Below, in pieces: positions 1-7,879 of a stretch of 64,000 bases of DNA. The notes under the pieces were generated by a model. That model saw only the letters and a list, made by a program, of their open reading frames with translations, was not told where the DNA came from and did not search any database. The position numbers and the translations under genes are program-made. Each line of letters opens with the position of its first letter. Positions within the stretch are counted from its first letter, which is position 1. The DNA is from Planctomycetota bacterium. Its GTDB lineage: Bacteria > Planctomycetota > UBA1135 > GCA-002686595. The stretch spans positions 1-64,000 of the forward strand of contig JAIOPM010000032.1 in the NCBI GenBank assembly GCA_021413885.1. The letters run 5' to 3'.

Positions 1-597
1 ACCGCGACCGCGACCGACAACGCCGACCCGGCGCCGGTCGTGACCTACTCGGACGTCTACACGCCGAACCCGATCCCGAACGGCTTCGAGGGCGTGATCA
101 CCCGCACCTGGACCGCGACCGACTACTGCGGTCACGTCACCACCGGTGTCCAGCTGATCAACCTCTACTCGCCCAACCAGTCCGTCAACGCGAACTTCGA
201 CCTGAAGATCGGTTCGTGCCCGAACGTGCTCGATCGCGGAGCCCTCGGCACCGCGCACCTGAACCTGCTCGGCACCGCGAAGTTCAACGCGTCGAAGGTC
301 GACACCAGCACGCTGCAACTCCAGCGTCGCTTCGGCACCGCGCCGGCGATGTCGCTCGCGGGCAAGAGCTACCTGATGTCCGACTACGGCAAGGTGACCG
401 CCGCCGCGCCCGGACTGTGCAACAGCTCGGCGAAGGACAAGAAGCTCGACTTCCGCATCAACTTGCCGGAGTCGGAGTTGGTGAACGGACTCGGCCTCGG
501 CGCGGAAGCTCCGGGCACCGTGATCGACGTCGCCATCACCGGGCGCCTGACGACCGGTGAGTACTTCTACCGTCACGATCTCCTGACGGTTCAGTAG
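1..597 (+). CDS. C-terminal part of a secreted HYR-like repeat protein (5' end outside the window)
   Basis: The reading frame is open from base 1 and stops with TAG at 595-597, so only the last ~198 residues are present. The first ~60 residues contain a stretch reading RTWTATDYCGH, which resembles the end of HYR/Ig-like repeats (typically TWTATDxxGN) of secreted adhesive proteins. The last ~140 residues (from about NANFDLKIGSCPNVLDRG) form a separate globular segment with a few cysteines that I do not recognise; its position suggests a beta-sandwich at the very C terminus. There is no C-terminal membrane anchor or PEP-CTERM-like tail. It is probably an exported surface or matrix protein; function unknown. 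A strong hairpin terminator follows directly. Confidence 0.7.
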   Translation, partial: TATATDNADPAPVVTYSDVYTPNPIPNGFEGVITRTWTATDYCGHVTTGVQLINLYSPNQSVNANFDLKIGSCPNVLDRGALGTAHLNLLGTAKFNASKVDTSTLQLQRRFGTAPAMSLAGKSYLMSDYGKVTAAAPGLCNSSAKDKKLDFRINLPESELVNGLGLGAEAPGTVIDVAITGRLTTGEYFYRHDLLTVQ

Positions 598-621
598 CAC
601 CAGCGAGCAACGAACCTCGAA

Positions 622-660
622 CGGCGGGGCTCCTCACGAGAGGAGCCCCGCCGCATTTTC
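622..660 (+). terminator. Rho-independent terminator after the HYR-like gene
   Basis: A perfect 14-bp GC-rich stem (622-635 pairing with 640-653) closes a 4-base loop and is followed by CATTTTC. It lies 25 bases after the stop of the upstream gene and before the MATE gene, so it separates the two transcription units. Confidence 0.9.
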
Positions 661-692
661 GTCCGTACCATGCGCGCCCGTCACACCGATCC

Positions 693-2063
693 ATGAGTCC
701 CTTCCGCATCGAAGTCCGGAGCATCCTGCGGCTCGCGCTGCCGGTCGTCGTCGCCCAAGTCGGGCTGATGATGCTCGGCATCGTCGACAACGTGATGCTC
801 GGTCACTTCGACCTGCACGCGTTCGATGCGTCGGCCCTCGGGCGCCTGTGGATCATCGGCACGATGTTGGTCGGCATGGGGCTCGTCCTCGGCATCGATC
901 CGCTGGTGAGCCACGCTCACGGCGCGGGCGACGGAGAGTCGGCGCGCTTCGCGCTCGAGCGCGGCTTGGCGCTCGCGCTGCTCGCGAGCGTGCCGATCGG
1001 GATCAGTTGGTGCTTCACCGAAGAGCTCCTGGTGTGGACGGGACAAGCACCGAGCCTCGCGCACGACGCCGAGCGTTTCGCACTCGTCCAACTCCCCGGT
1101 CTGCCGGCGTGGCTCGCGTTCGCGGCGCTGCGTTCGTACTCGCAAGGTCGCGGCTTCGTTCGTCCGGCGATGTGGGTCGCGATCGGCGCGAACGTGCTCA
1201 ACGCGCTCGGCGATTGGATCCTGATCTTCGGGCATCTCGGCGCGCCGCGCCTCGGCGTCGTCGGCGCCGGGATCTCGACCACGGTGTCGGAGATCGCGAT
1301 GGCCGGCGCGTTGTGGTGGGCCGTGCAGCGTTGGCACCGCTCGCGCGGCGAAGTCTTCCGTTGGACGTGGAACGCGCTTCGTCCGCGCGAACTGAAGACC
1401 GTCGTCGCGCAAGGCGCGCCGGTTGCGCTGATGCTCGGGCTCGAGATCTGGGCCTTCCACATCGCGAGCCTGTGGGCCGGGCAACTCGGCACGATCGAGC
1501 TCGGCGCGCACACGGTCGTGCTCAGCATGGCGTCGCTGTCGTTCATGGTGCCGCTCGGCATCTCGATGGGCACCGCGTCGCGCGTCGGCAACTTGATCGG
1601 CGCGAGCGATCGAACCGGCGCGCAACGCGCCGCGTGGGCGGGCCTCACGCTCGGCGCCGCGACGATGGCGTGCTTCGCGTTGACGTTCCTGCTCGGCCGC
1701 AACGCGTTGCCCGGGTTCATCACGAACGACCTCGCCGTGCGCGCGGCGGCGACGGCGATCCTGCCGATCGGCGCGGCGTTCCAAGTCTTCGACGGCTTGC
1801 AAGTCGTCGGCTGCGGCATCCTGCGCGGCATGGGACGTCCGCGTCCGGCGGCGGCGTTCAACTTGATCGGCTACTACGCGTTCGCGTTGCCGATCGGCGC
1901 GTGGCTCGCGTTCCGCGGCGGTTGGGGTCTCGCGGGTTTGTGGTGGGGCTTGAGCCTCGGCCTCGCGCTCGTCGCGATTGCGTTGGTCATTTGGGTCGCG
2001 CGGCGCGGACCGGCGCACGCGGCGTCGCTCGCTCCGAACGCGCGCGAGCCGGCTCGAGCCTGA
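693..2063 (+). CDS. MATE family multidrug/metabolite efflux transporter
   Basis: This 456-residue polytopic membrane protein has about 12 hydrophobic segments and the MATE/NorM pattern: an N-terminal LRLALPVVVAQVGLMMLGIVD helix with the 'vDnvMlG' motif near residues 30-36, and the same fold repeated in the second half (PVALMLGLEIWAF, followed by MGTASRVGNLIGA). Family members export cationic drugs or metabolites against Na+ or H+ and are usually 440-480 residues, so this one is full length. The ATG at 693 lies just after the first methionine-compatible site; a TACCAT box lies ~22 bases upstream. Its TGA stop overlaps the ATG of the following MFS gene (ATGA), so the two transporters are probably translated together. 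The substrate cannot be read from the sequence. Confidence 0.9.
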   Translation: MSPFRIEVRSILRLALPVVVAQVGLMMLGIVDNVMLGHFDLHAFDASALGRLWIIGTMLVGMGLVLGIDPLVSHAHGAGDGESARFALERGLALALLASVPIGISWCFTEELLVWTGQAPSLAHDAERFALVQLPGLPAWLAFAALRSYSQGRGFVRPAMWVAIGANVLNALGDWILIFGHLGAPRLGVVGAGISTTVSEIAMAGALWWAVQRWHRSRGEVFRWTWNALRPRELKTVVAQGAPVALMLGLEIWAFHIASLWAGQLGTIELGAHTVVLSMASLSFMVPLGISMGTASRVGNLIGASDRTGAQRAAWAGLTLGAATMACFALTFLLGRNALPGFITNDLAVRAAATAILPIGAAFQVFDGLQVVGCGILRGMGRPRPAAAFNLIGYYAFALPIGAWLAFRGGWGLAGLWWGLSLGLALVAIALVIWVARRGPAHAASLAPNAREPARA

Positions 2064-3289
2064 TGGTCGACGTACGCGTCGTCGACGTGCGCGGGAACCT
2101 GCGCAAGAGTTGGATCGACGGCGCGAGCTACATGCTGATGGTCGGCTTCGGCGAGCACTTCGTGCCGGCGTTCGTGCTCGCGATCGGACTCGGCGACGTG
2201 TTCTCCGGTTGGGTGGCGACGGTGCCGATGCTCGCGGGAGCGTTGGTGCAACTCGTGACGCCGCGCGGAGTCGAGCTCGTCGGCTCGATGCGGCGCTGGG
2301 TCGTCTGGACGGTCGCGTTGCAGGCGTTGGCCTTCGTGCCGCTCGCGTGGGTCGCGTGGCGCGGCGGCGCGCCGGCGAGCGTCGTCTTCTTGCTCGCGAC
2401 GGCGTATTGGGCGACCGGACTCGCGAGTGGGCCGGCGTGGATCACGTGGATGTCGTCGTTGGTGCCGAAGCTCGTCCGCGCGCGCTACTTCGCCCGGCGC
2501 AACCGCGCGTTGTGGATCACGTTCACGCTCGCGTTCGTCGCCGGCGGCGCGTTGCTCGAGACGGCGCGCGGGCGCGATCTCGAGCTCGCGGCGTTCGCAT
2601 GCCTCTTCCTGCTCGCCGGAATCGCGCGCGGTGTGTCGGCGTTCTACTTGGCGCGCCACGACGAGCCCGAGCGCCTGCCGCGCGGCTGGCGCGTCGTACC
2701 GATTCGCGAGCTCTTGCGTCGTTGGTTCCGCGAGGACTCCGGCCGCATCCTCGTGTGCATCTTCGGCGTGCAGATCGCGGTGCAGACGGCGACGCCGTTC
2801 CTGACCGCGTACATGCGCAACGAGCTTCATTTCTCGTACACGCTCTACGCGCTGCTCTACGCGACGCCGTACCTGGCGCGCGGCGTCGCGCTGCAGAAGC
2901 TCGGCGACCTCGCGCATCGCCACGGCGCGGTGCGCACGATCTGGTTGGGCGAGCTGCTGTTCGTACCGAGCCTGCTCGCGTGGATGGTGACGGATTCCGT
3001 CCCGGTGCTCGTCGTCGCGCAGCTCCTCGCCGGCGTCGCGTTCGCGGCGTGGGAACTCGGCACGTTCCTCGCTTTCTTCGAGCACGTCCCCGTCGCCGAA
3101 CGCACCAGCGTCTACGCGCTCTTCAACGTCGGCAACGCCGCGTCGATGGCGCTCGGAGCGTTGCTCGGAGGCGCGGTGCTCGCGGGACTCGGAGCGGATC
3201 GCGACGCGTACCTGTGGCTCTTCGCGCTGTCGACGGTGCTGCGTGTCGCGGCGGTGCCGGTGATCGCGCGGTTGCGCATCCGCGCCTGA
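2063..3289 (+). CDS. Major facilitator superfamily transporter
   Basis: The 408-residue protein has about 10-12 hydrophobic helices and the general MFS layout of two six-helix halves joined by a basic cytoplasmic loop (around residues 200-230, RHDEPERLPRGWR...RELLRRWF). The start ATG at 2063-2065 overlaps the MATE stop codon (ATGA), which fixes the start and argues for translational coupling. It looks closest to the 'MFS transporter' group without a strong substrate-specific motif. The coupled MATE gene suggests related or sequential export roles, but that is inference. Confidence 0.85.
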   Translation: MVDVRVVDVRGNLRKSWIDGASYMLMVGFGEHFVPAFVLAIGLGDVFSGWVATVPMLAGALVQLVTPRGVELVGSMRRWVVWTVALQALAFVPLAWVAWRGGAPASVVFLLATAYWATGLASGPAWITWMSSLVPKLVRARYFARRNRALWITFTLAFVAGGALLETARGRDLELAAFACLFLLAGIARGVSAFYLARHDEPERLPRGWRVVPIRELLRRWFREDSGRILVCIFGVQIAVQTATPFLTAYMRNELHFSYTLYALLYATPYLARGVALQKLGDLAHRHGAVRTIWLGELLFVPSLLAWMVTDSVPVLVVAQLLAGVAFAAWELGTFLAFFEHVPVAERTSVYALFNVGNAASMALGALLGGAVLAGLGADRDAYLWLFALSTVLRVAAVPVIARLRIRA

Positions 3290-3330
3290 ACGAAAGGGCG
3301 CTCGTTGTTGCGTCGCCCGCCCGCGATCCC

Positions 3331-3336
3331 TAGAAC
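3331..3336 (+). promoter_or_regulatory. -10-like box (TAGAAC) upstream of fadE
   Basis: TAGAAC lies 36 bases before the fadE ATG in the short gap after the MFS gene and matches the hexamer that recurs before start codons in this window. No clear -35 box is visible. Confidence 0.4.
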
Positions 3337-3372
3337 GCAAGCGATTCGCCGTTCCTCGGCGACCTCACACGC

Positions 3373-5796
3373 ATGATCCTCGCGCTCGTCGTCGTGCTCG
3401 CCGTCTTGGTGTTCGTCGCGCTGACCGCCCTCGGCCGCGGTTGGCTCGGTTGGGTGCTCGGCGCCGCGCTCGTGATCGCGTGGTGGAAGTGGAAGCTCGA
3501 TGCCCCGCCGACGCCGTTCTGGGTCGTCGTGGGCGTGCTCGGCCTGCTAGCCGTCGTCTTCGGCTTCAAACCGGTGCGCCGCGTGGTGATCAGCGGTTGG
3601 GCGATGAAGCTCGTCGCCGACGCGTTGCCGAAGATGAGCGAGACCGAGCGCGCCGCCCTCGACGCCGGCACGGTGTGGTGGGACGCGGATCTCTTCTCGG
3701 GTTCGCCGCAATGGAAGAAGTTGATCGACTTCCGCGTCGCGGCGCCGAGTTCGGAGGAGCGCCTCTTCGTCGACGGCGCGGCTCACGAACTCGCCGCGAT
3801 GTGCCCCGAGCACGAGATCGAAGCGCGCGGCGACCTCTCGCCCGAAGCGTGGAAGTTCATCCGCTCGAAGGGCTTCATGGGGATGATCATCCCGAAGCGC
3901 TACGGCGGTCTCGGGTTCAGCGCGGCGGCGAACTCCGCGGTGATCGTCAAGCTCTCGAGCCGCAGCGTCACCGCCGCGGTCAGCGTGATGGTGCCCAACT
4001 CGCTCGGGCCGGCGGAGCTCCTGCTCCACTACGGCACCGACGAGCAGAAGAACCATTGGCTGCCGCGGCTCGCGAACGGGACCGAGATCCCGTGCTTCGC
4101 GTTGACCGAACCCGGCGCCGGTAGCGACGCGGCGTCGATCACCAGTTCCGGCGTCGTGTGCCGCGGCACGTACGAAGGTCGCGAAGTGCTCGGCATGCGC
4201 CTCGATTGGTCGAAGCGCTACATCACGCTCGCGCCGCTCGCGACCGTGATCGGACTCGCGTTCAAGCTGCGCGATCCCGAGCATCTGCTCGGCGCGGAGA
4301 TCGAACTCGGTATCACCTGCGCGTTGATCCCCGCGACGACGCCCGGCGTCACGATCGGTCGACGTCACGATCCGCTCGGCGTGCCGTTCATGAACGGGCC
4401 GACTGAAGGCCACGGCGTGTTCGTGCCGCTCGAAGCGATCATCGGCGGACCGAAGCTGGCCGGCCACGGCTGGCGCATGTTGATGCAATGCTTGTCCGCC
4501 GGCCGCGGTGTTTCTTTGCCCGCGTTGTCGGTCGGCGCGTCGCAACTCGCGGCGCGGATCGTCGGCGCGCACGGCACGGTGCGCGAGCAATTCGGCTTGT
4601 CGATCGGGCGCTTCGAAGGCGTCGAGGAGAAGCTCGCGCGCATCGCGGGCCTCACCTACTTGATCGATTCGGGTCGACGCTTGACGCTCGGCGCGATCGA
4701 CGCGGGAGAGAAGCCTTCGGTGATCACCGCGATCATGAAGTGCTACGCGACCGAGGCGATGCGCACGGTCGTCAACGACGGCATGGACGTGCTCGGCGGC
4801 AACGGGATCTGCCGCGGGCCGCGCAACGTGCTCGGCAGCGCCTACCGCGCCGTCCCGATCGGCATCACGGTCGAGGGCGCGAACATCCTGACGCGCACGA
4901 TGATCGTGTTCGGCCAGGGCGCGATCCGTTGTCACCCGTTCGTGCAGCGCGAGATGCAGGCCGTCGACGCGCGCGACGTCGCCGCGTTCGACGCGGCGTT
5001 CTTCGGGCACGTCAGTCTGGTCTTCAAGAACAGCGCGCGCGCGTTCCTCTTCTCGCTCGGCGGCCGACACCTCGTCGGTTCGCCGGTCTCGGGCGCGGCG
5101 CGCGGTTACTACCCGCGGCTCGAACGGCTCGCGACCGGCTTCTCGCTCGGCGCGGACTTCGCGATGGCGACGTTGGGCGGTCAGCTCAAGCGCAAGGAGA
5201 ACTTGTGCGGTCGACTCGCCGATGCGCTCGCGCACTTGTACTTGGGTTCTGCGGTGCTCAAGCGCTACTACGACGGCGGCGCCGCGGATCGCGAGACCGC
5301 GTGCATGCGCTGGGCGGCGGAGCACGCGCTCGAACGCACGGAACATGCGCTCGACGAATTCCTGCGCAACTTGCCGAACCGTCCCGCGGCGTGGTTGGTG
5401 CGCGCGCTCGTCCTGCCGTTCGGTCGTTGCGAACACGGGCCGAGCGATCGGCGGAACTCCGAAGTCGCGCGCGGTTTGCTCGACGATCGGCCCGAGCGGC
5501 TCTCGATCTCCGACGGCATCTACTTGCCGCCGGCGAGCGAGCCGGGGCTCGGCCGCATCGAGGACGCGTTGCAGCACGTGCTCGCGGCGACGGCGGCGCG
5601 GACGAAGCTCAAGGACGCCGCACGCGCGAAGAAGCTCGCGGCGCACGGCTCGACCGAATTGCTCGACGCCGCGGTCCTCGCGGGGATCTTGACCGAGGCC
5701 GAGCGCAAGCTCGTCGAGGCCGCCGAACGCGCGCGCGCCGACGCGGTCGCGGTCGACGCGTTCACGCCCGAGGAATACGCCGCTCGGGCGGGTTGA
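3373..5796 (+). CDS. fadE: FadE-type acyl-CoA dehydrogenase (membrane-anchored, DUF1974 C terminus)
   Basis: At 807 residues this matches the size of E. coli FadE (~814) rather than the ~380-residue soluble acyl-CoA dehydrogenases. Two or three hydrophobic helices occupy residues 1-65, as in FadE. The FadE N-terminal segment follows (KLVADALPKMSETERAALDAGTVWWD). The flavoprotein core carries the FAD/substrate motif FALTEPGAGSDA (~residues 238-249) and the DVLGGNGICRGP motif (~472-483). The last ~280 residues are the DUF1974-type domain. FadE catalyses the first, FAD-dependent step of fatty acid beta-oxidation (acyl-CoA to trans-2-enoyl-CoA). No other beta-oxidation gene is adjacent. It ends 10 bp before the convergent pseudopilin gene. 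Confidence 0.93.
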   Translation: MILALVVVLAVLVFVALTALGRGWLGWVLGAALVIAWWKWKLDAPPTPFWVVVGVLGLLAVVFGFKPVRRVVISGWAMKLVADALPKMSETERAALDAGTVWWDADLFSGSPQWKKLIDFRVAAPSSEERLFVDGAAHELAAMCPEHEIEARGDLSPEAWKFIRSKGFMGMIIPKRYGGLGFSAAANSAVIVKLSSRSVTAAVSVMVPNSLGPAELLLHYGTDEQKNHWLPRLANGTEIPCFALTEPGAGSDAASITSSGVVCRGTYEGREVLGMRLDWSKRYITLAPLATVIGLAFKLRDPEHLLGAEIELGITCALIPATTPGVTIGRRHDPLGVPFMNGPTEGHGVFVPLEAIIGGPKLAGHGWRMLMQCLSAGRGVSLPALSVGASQLAARIVGAHGTVREQFGLSIGRFEGVEEKLARIAGLTYLIDSGRRLTLGAIDAGEKPSVITAIMKCYATEAMRTVVNDGMDVLGGNGICRGPRNVLGSAYRAVPIGITVEGANILTRTMIVFGQGAIRCHPFVQREMQAVDARDVAAFDAAFFGHVSLVFKNSARAFLFSLGGRHLVGSPVSGAARGYYPRLERLATGFSLGADFAMATLGGQLKRKENLCGRLADALAHLYLGSAVLKRYYDGGAADRETACMRWAAEHALERTEHALDEFLRNLPNRPAAWLVRALVLPFGRCEHGPSDRRNSEVARGLLDDRPERLSISDGIYLPPASEPGLGRIEDALQHVLAATAARTKLKDAARAKKLAAHGSTELLDAAVLAGILTEAERKLVEAAERARADAVAVDAFTPEEYAARAG

Positions 5797-5806
5797 CCGC
5801 GCGAAC

Positions 5807-6373
5807 TCAGAGTCGGCGCGTCACGACGGCGACGAGGTCGTCGTTCGCGGGCTCGCCGCGCGCGAGCTGCTCCGGAGTCGAATCGAGCACGCCGTTCGCG
5901 CCTCGGCAGACGAGCACCAGCGCGCCGTGTCCGCTGTCGTAGCCGCGCGCGAACGAGTGAACGGCGAACGGCCGGTCCCACGGATCGACGACGCCGAGCG
6001 CGGGACCCGCGACGCCGACCTTCGCGACGCGCGCGCTCGAACCTTCGACGAAGCCCTCGGTCAGATACGGCCCGCGCCATTCGGCGACGCCGGCGGGGCG
6101 CGCGTAGAGACAGGTGTAGTCGAGCAGTTCTTCGCTCGTCGTCGCGCTCGGATCGAACGTGCCGTTCGACGGCCAGACGCCGGTGTGCGCGTGGTACGTG
6201 TTGAACGCTTGCGCGACCGTCTTCATGCGCGTGATCGCGCGCGCTTCGCGAGCCTTGTCGAACTTCGCGCCGATCGCCGGGACGACAACGCCCGCGAGGA
6301 TGAGCACGATCGCCGTCGCGGCGACGAGCTCGACCGCGGAGAAACCCGAGCGAAGCGAAACACCTTTGCGCAT
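5807..6373 (-). CDS. Type II secretion GspG-like pseudopilin
   Basis: The 188-residue protein has a class III prepilin leader: a short basic N terminus, then the prepilin peptidase site SG|FSAVEL with Phe at +1 and Glu at +5, and a ~20-residue hydrophobic helix (VAATAIVLILAGVVVPAIG). The remainder resembles the T2SSG fold: a helix reading RMKTVAQAFNTYHAHTGVWPS, then a DPWDRPFAV segment like the DPWGxPY of GspG major pseudopilins. The ATG at 6373 was chosen because it puts the leader at the N terminus; the longer upstream frame has no such logic. No other T2SS gene is nearby, so it could be a stand-alone pseudopilin or a sensor-like prepilin, as in many planctomycete genomes. Confidence 0.8.
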   Translation of the reverse strand: MRKGVSLRSGFSAVELVAATAIVLILAGVVVPAIGAKFDKAREARAITRMKTVAQAFNTYHAHTGVWPSNGTFDPSATTSEELLDYTCLYARPAGVAEWRGPYLTEGFVEGSSARVAKVGVAGPALGVVDPWDRPFAVHSFARGYDSGHGALVLVCRGANGVLDSTPEQLARGEPANDDLVAVVTRRL

Positions 6374-6517
6374 GGAAGCCAGTCGTGACGGAGCGACGGA
6401 AGCGGTGAGCGGAACTCGGGAGCTATCGGTGCCGTGCGCGCGCGGCCTTGAGCGGCGCGGCGTCGGGCCCGAGGCGAACGCGGCGAAAGGGCTTTGACGC
6501 GGCGAGCGTCGATGCGC

Positions 6518-6523
6518 TAGACC
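6518..6523 (+). promoter_or_regulatory. -10-like box (TAGACC) immediately upstream of a GTG start
   Basis: TAGACC is followed by six bases and then the GTG start at 6530. If this is the -10 element, transcription would begin at or next to the start codon, giving a leaderless mRNA. There is no Shine-Dalgarno sequence in the gap. Confidence 0.45.
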
Positions 6524-6529
6524 TGAAGC

Positions 6530-7873
6530 GTGAGACTCCATCGATACCTCGCGGTTCTCTGCTTGGCCGCGCTCGCCGCGTGCGACGACTCCGGCCCGAA
6601 GGCTCGCGCCGCCAAAGTGCTCTTCATCGGCGTCGACGGCGCGACGTGGGACATCGCCGGGCCGATGATGGAGCGCGGCGAGTTGCCGAACCTGAAGGCG
6701 CTCGCGGACCGCGGCTTCGTCGCGCCGCTCGAGACCTTCCAGCCGTCGTTGTCGCCGGTGATCTGGACGACGATCGCGACCGGCAAGACCAAGGAACAAC
6801 ACGGCATCACCGACTTCGTCCACGGGACCGCGCACGGCACCGAGCCGGTGCTCTCGAACGATCGCCGCGTGCGCGCGATCTGGGATCTGCTCGGCGAGCG
6901 CGACGTGCGCGTCGGCATCGTCGGTTGGTGGCTGACGTGGCCGGCCGAAGTCGTCAACGGCTTCATGGTGTCGTCGTTGTCGGTGCTCGAGGCCGGCCTC
7001 TGGAAAGGCAGCGCGTACGTCGGCATGCCGCGACAGATCCACCCCGCGGCGTGGAGCGCGGACCTCGATCGCCTCGTCGAGGCGGAGCAGAAGCGCGCGC
7101 CGGAAACCGCGCGTGCGCTCTTCGGCAATCTGCCCGCGGGTTTCGGGACGGCGATGCAGAAGCGCGTGATCCTCGACACCGAGTCTGCGTTGCTCTCCGA
7201 CCAGATCTTCTTCGAGTCGGCGAAGAGTTGCTCGCGCCGCGAACCCGTCGCGTTCCTCGCGGTGTACTGCGGCATCGTCGACGTCGCGTCGCACCGCATG
7301 TGGCGCTATCTGCGACCGAAGGACAAACCGCAGTGGGACGTCCCGCTCGCCGACGTCGATGCGCTCGGCGACGTGATCCCGGCGGCGTACCGTTGGGTCG
7401 ATCGCAAGATCGGCGAGCTCGTCGCGCAGGCCGACGCGGACACGCTGATCCTCGTCGCCTCCGACCACGGCTTCCACGCCGAGATGCGGCCGGCGATGAG
7501 CGACGAGGAGCGTTCGGGCGGACACGAGTTCGCGTTGCTGCCCGGCATCTTCGTCGCGGCCGGGCCGGGAGTTCGCAAGGCCGATCTGCGGCGCGACGCG
7601 ACCGCGAAGTTGCCGAGCGTCTACGACCTGACGCCGACCGTGCTGCACGTCTTCGGTCTGCCGCGCGCGACGGACATGGAAGGGCACGTGTACGTCGAGC
7701 TCTTCACGAGCGAATGGTCCGCGGCGCACGCGCTCGTTCCGGAAATCGCGACGTATGAAACCTCGCCTCGTCCGACGGTCGCGATCACAGCCGAAGAGCG
7801 GGCTGCGGTCGCCGGCGCGAAGGACGACATCCTGGAGCGCTTGAAGTCGCTCGGCTACTTGGGCGGCAAGTAG
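6530..7873 (+). CDS. Alkaline-phosphatase-superfamily (type I phosphodiesterase-like) lipoprotein
   Basis: The 447-residue product starts at GTG and has a lipoprotein signal (LCLAALAAC, Cys ~18). The core is a type I phosphodiesterase/nucleotide pyrophosphatase fold: first metal-binding Asp in LFIGVDGATWD (~residue 35), nucleophile Thr in SPVIWTTIATGKTKEQHG, and second metal site in SDHGFH (~residue 310). It probably hydrolyses phosphodiester or phosphate-ester substrates outside the cytoplasmic membrane, attached by lipid. The C terminus ends in a helix with LKSLGYLGG, an ending also seen (as LGYIG) in the convergent sulfatase-like neighbour. The substrate is unknown; a phosphonoacetate-hydrolase-like role is also possible. 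Confidence 0.85.
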   Translation: MRLHRYLAVLCLAALAACDDSGPKARAAKVLFIGVDGATWDIAGPMMERGELPNLKALADRGFVAPLETFQPSLSPVIWTTIATGKTKEQHGITDFVHGTAHGTEPVLSNDRRVRAIWDLLGERDVRVGIVGWWLTWPAEVVNGFMVSSLSVLEAGLWKGSAYVGMPRQIHPAAWSADLDRLVEAEQKRAPETARALFGNLPAGFGTAMQKRVILDTESALLSDQIFFESAKSCSRREPVAFLAVYCGIVDVASHRMWRYLRPKDKPQWDVPLADVDALGDVIPAAYRWVDRKIGELVAQADADTLILVASDHGFHAEMRPAMSDEERSGGHEFALLPGIFVAAGPGVRKADLRRDATAKLPSVYDLTPTVLHVFGLPRATDMEGHVYVELFTSEWSAAHALVPEIATYETSPRPTVAITAEERAAVAGAKDDILERLKSLGYLGGK

Positions 7874-7879
7874 CGCGCG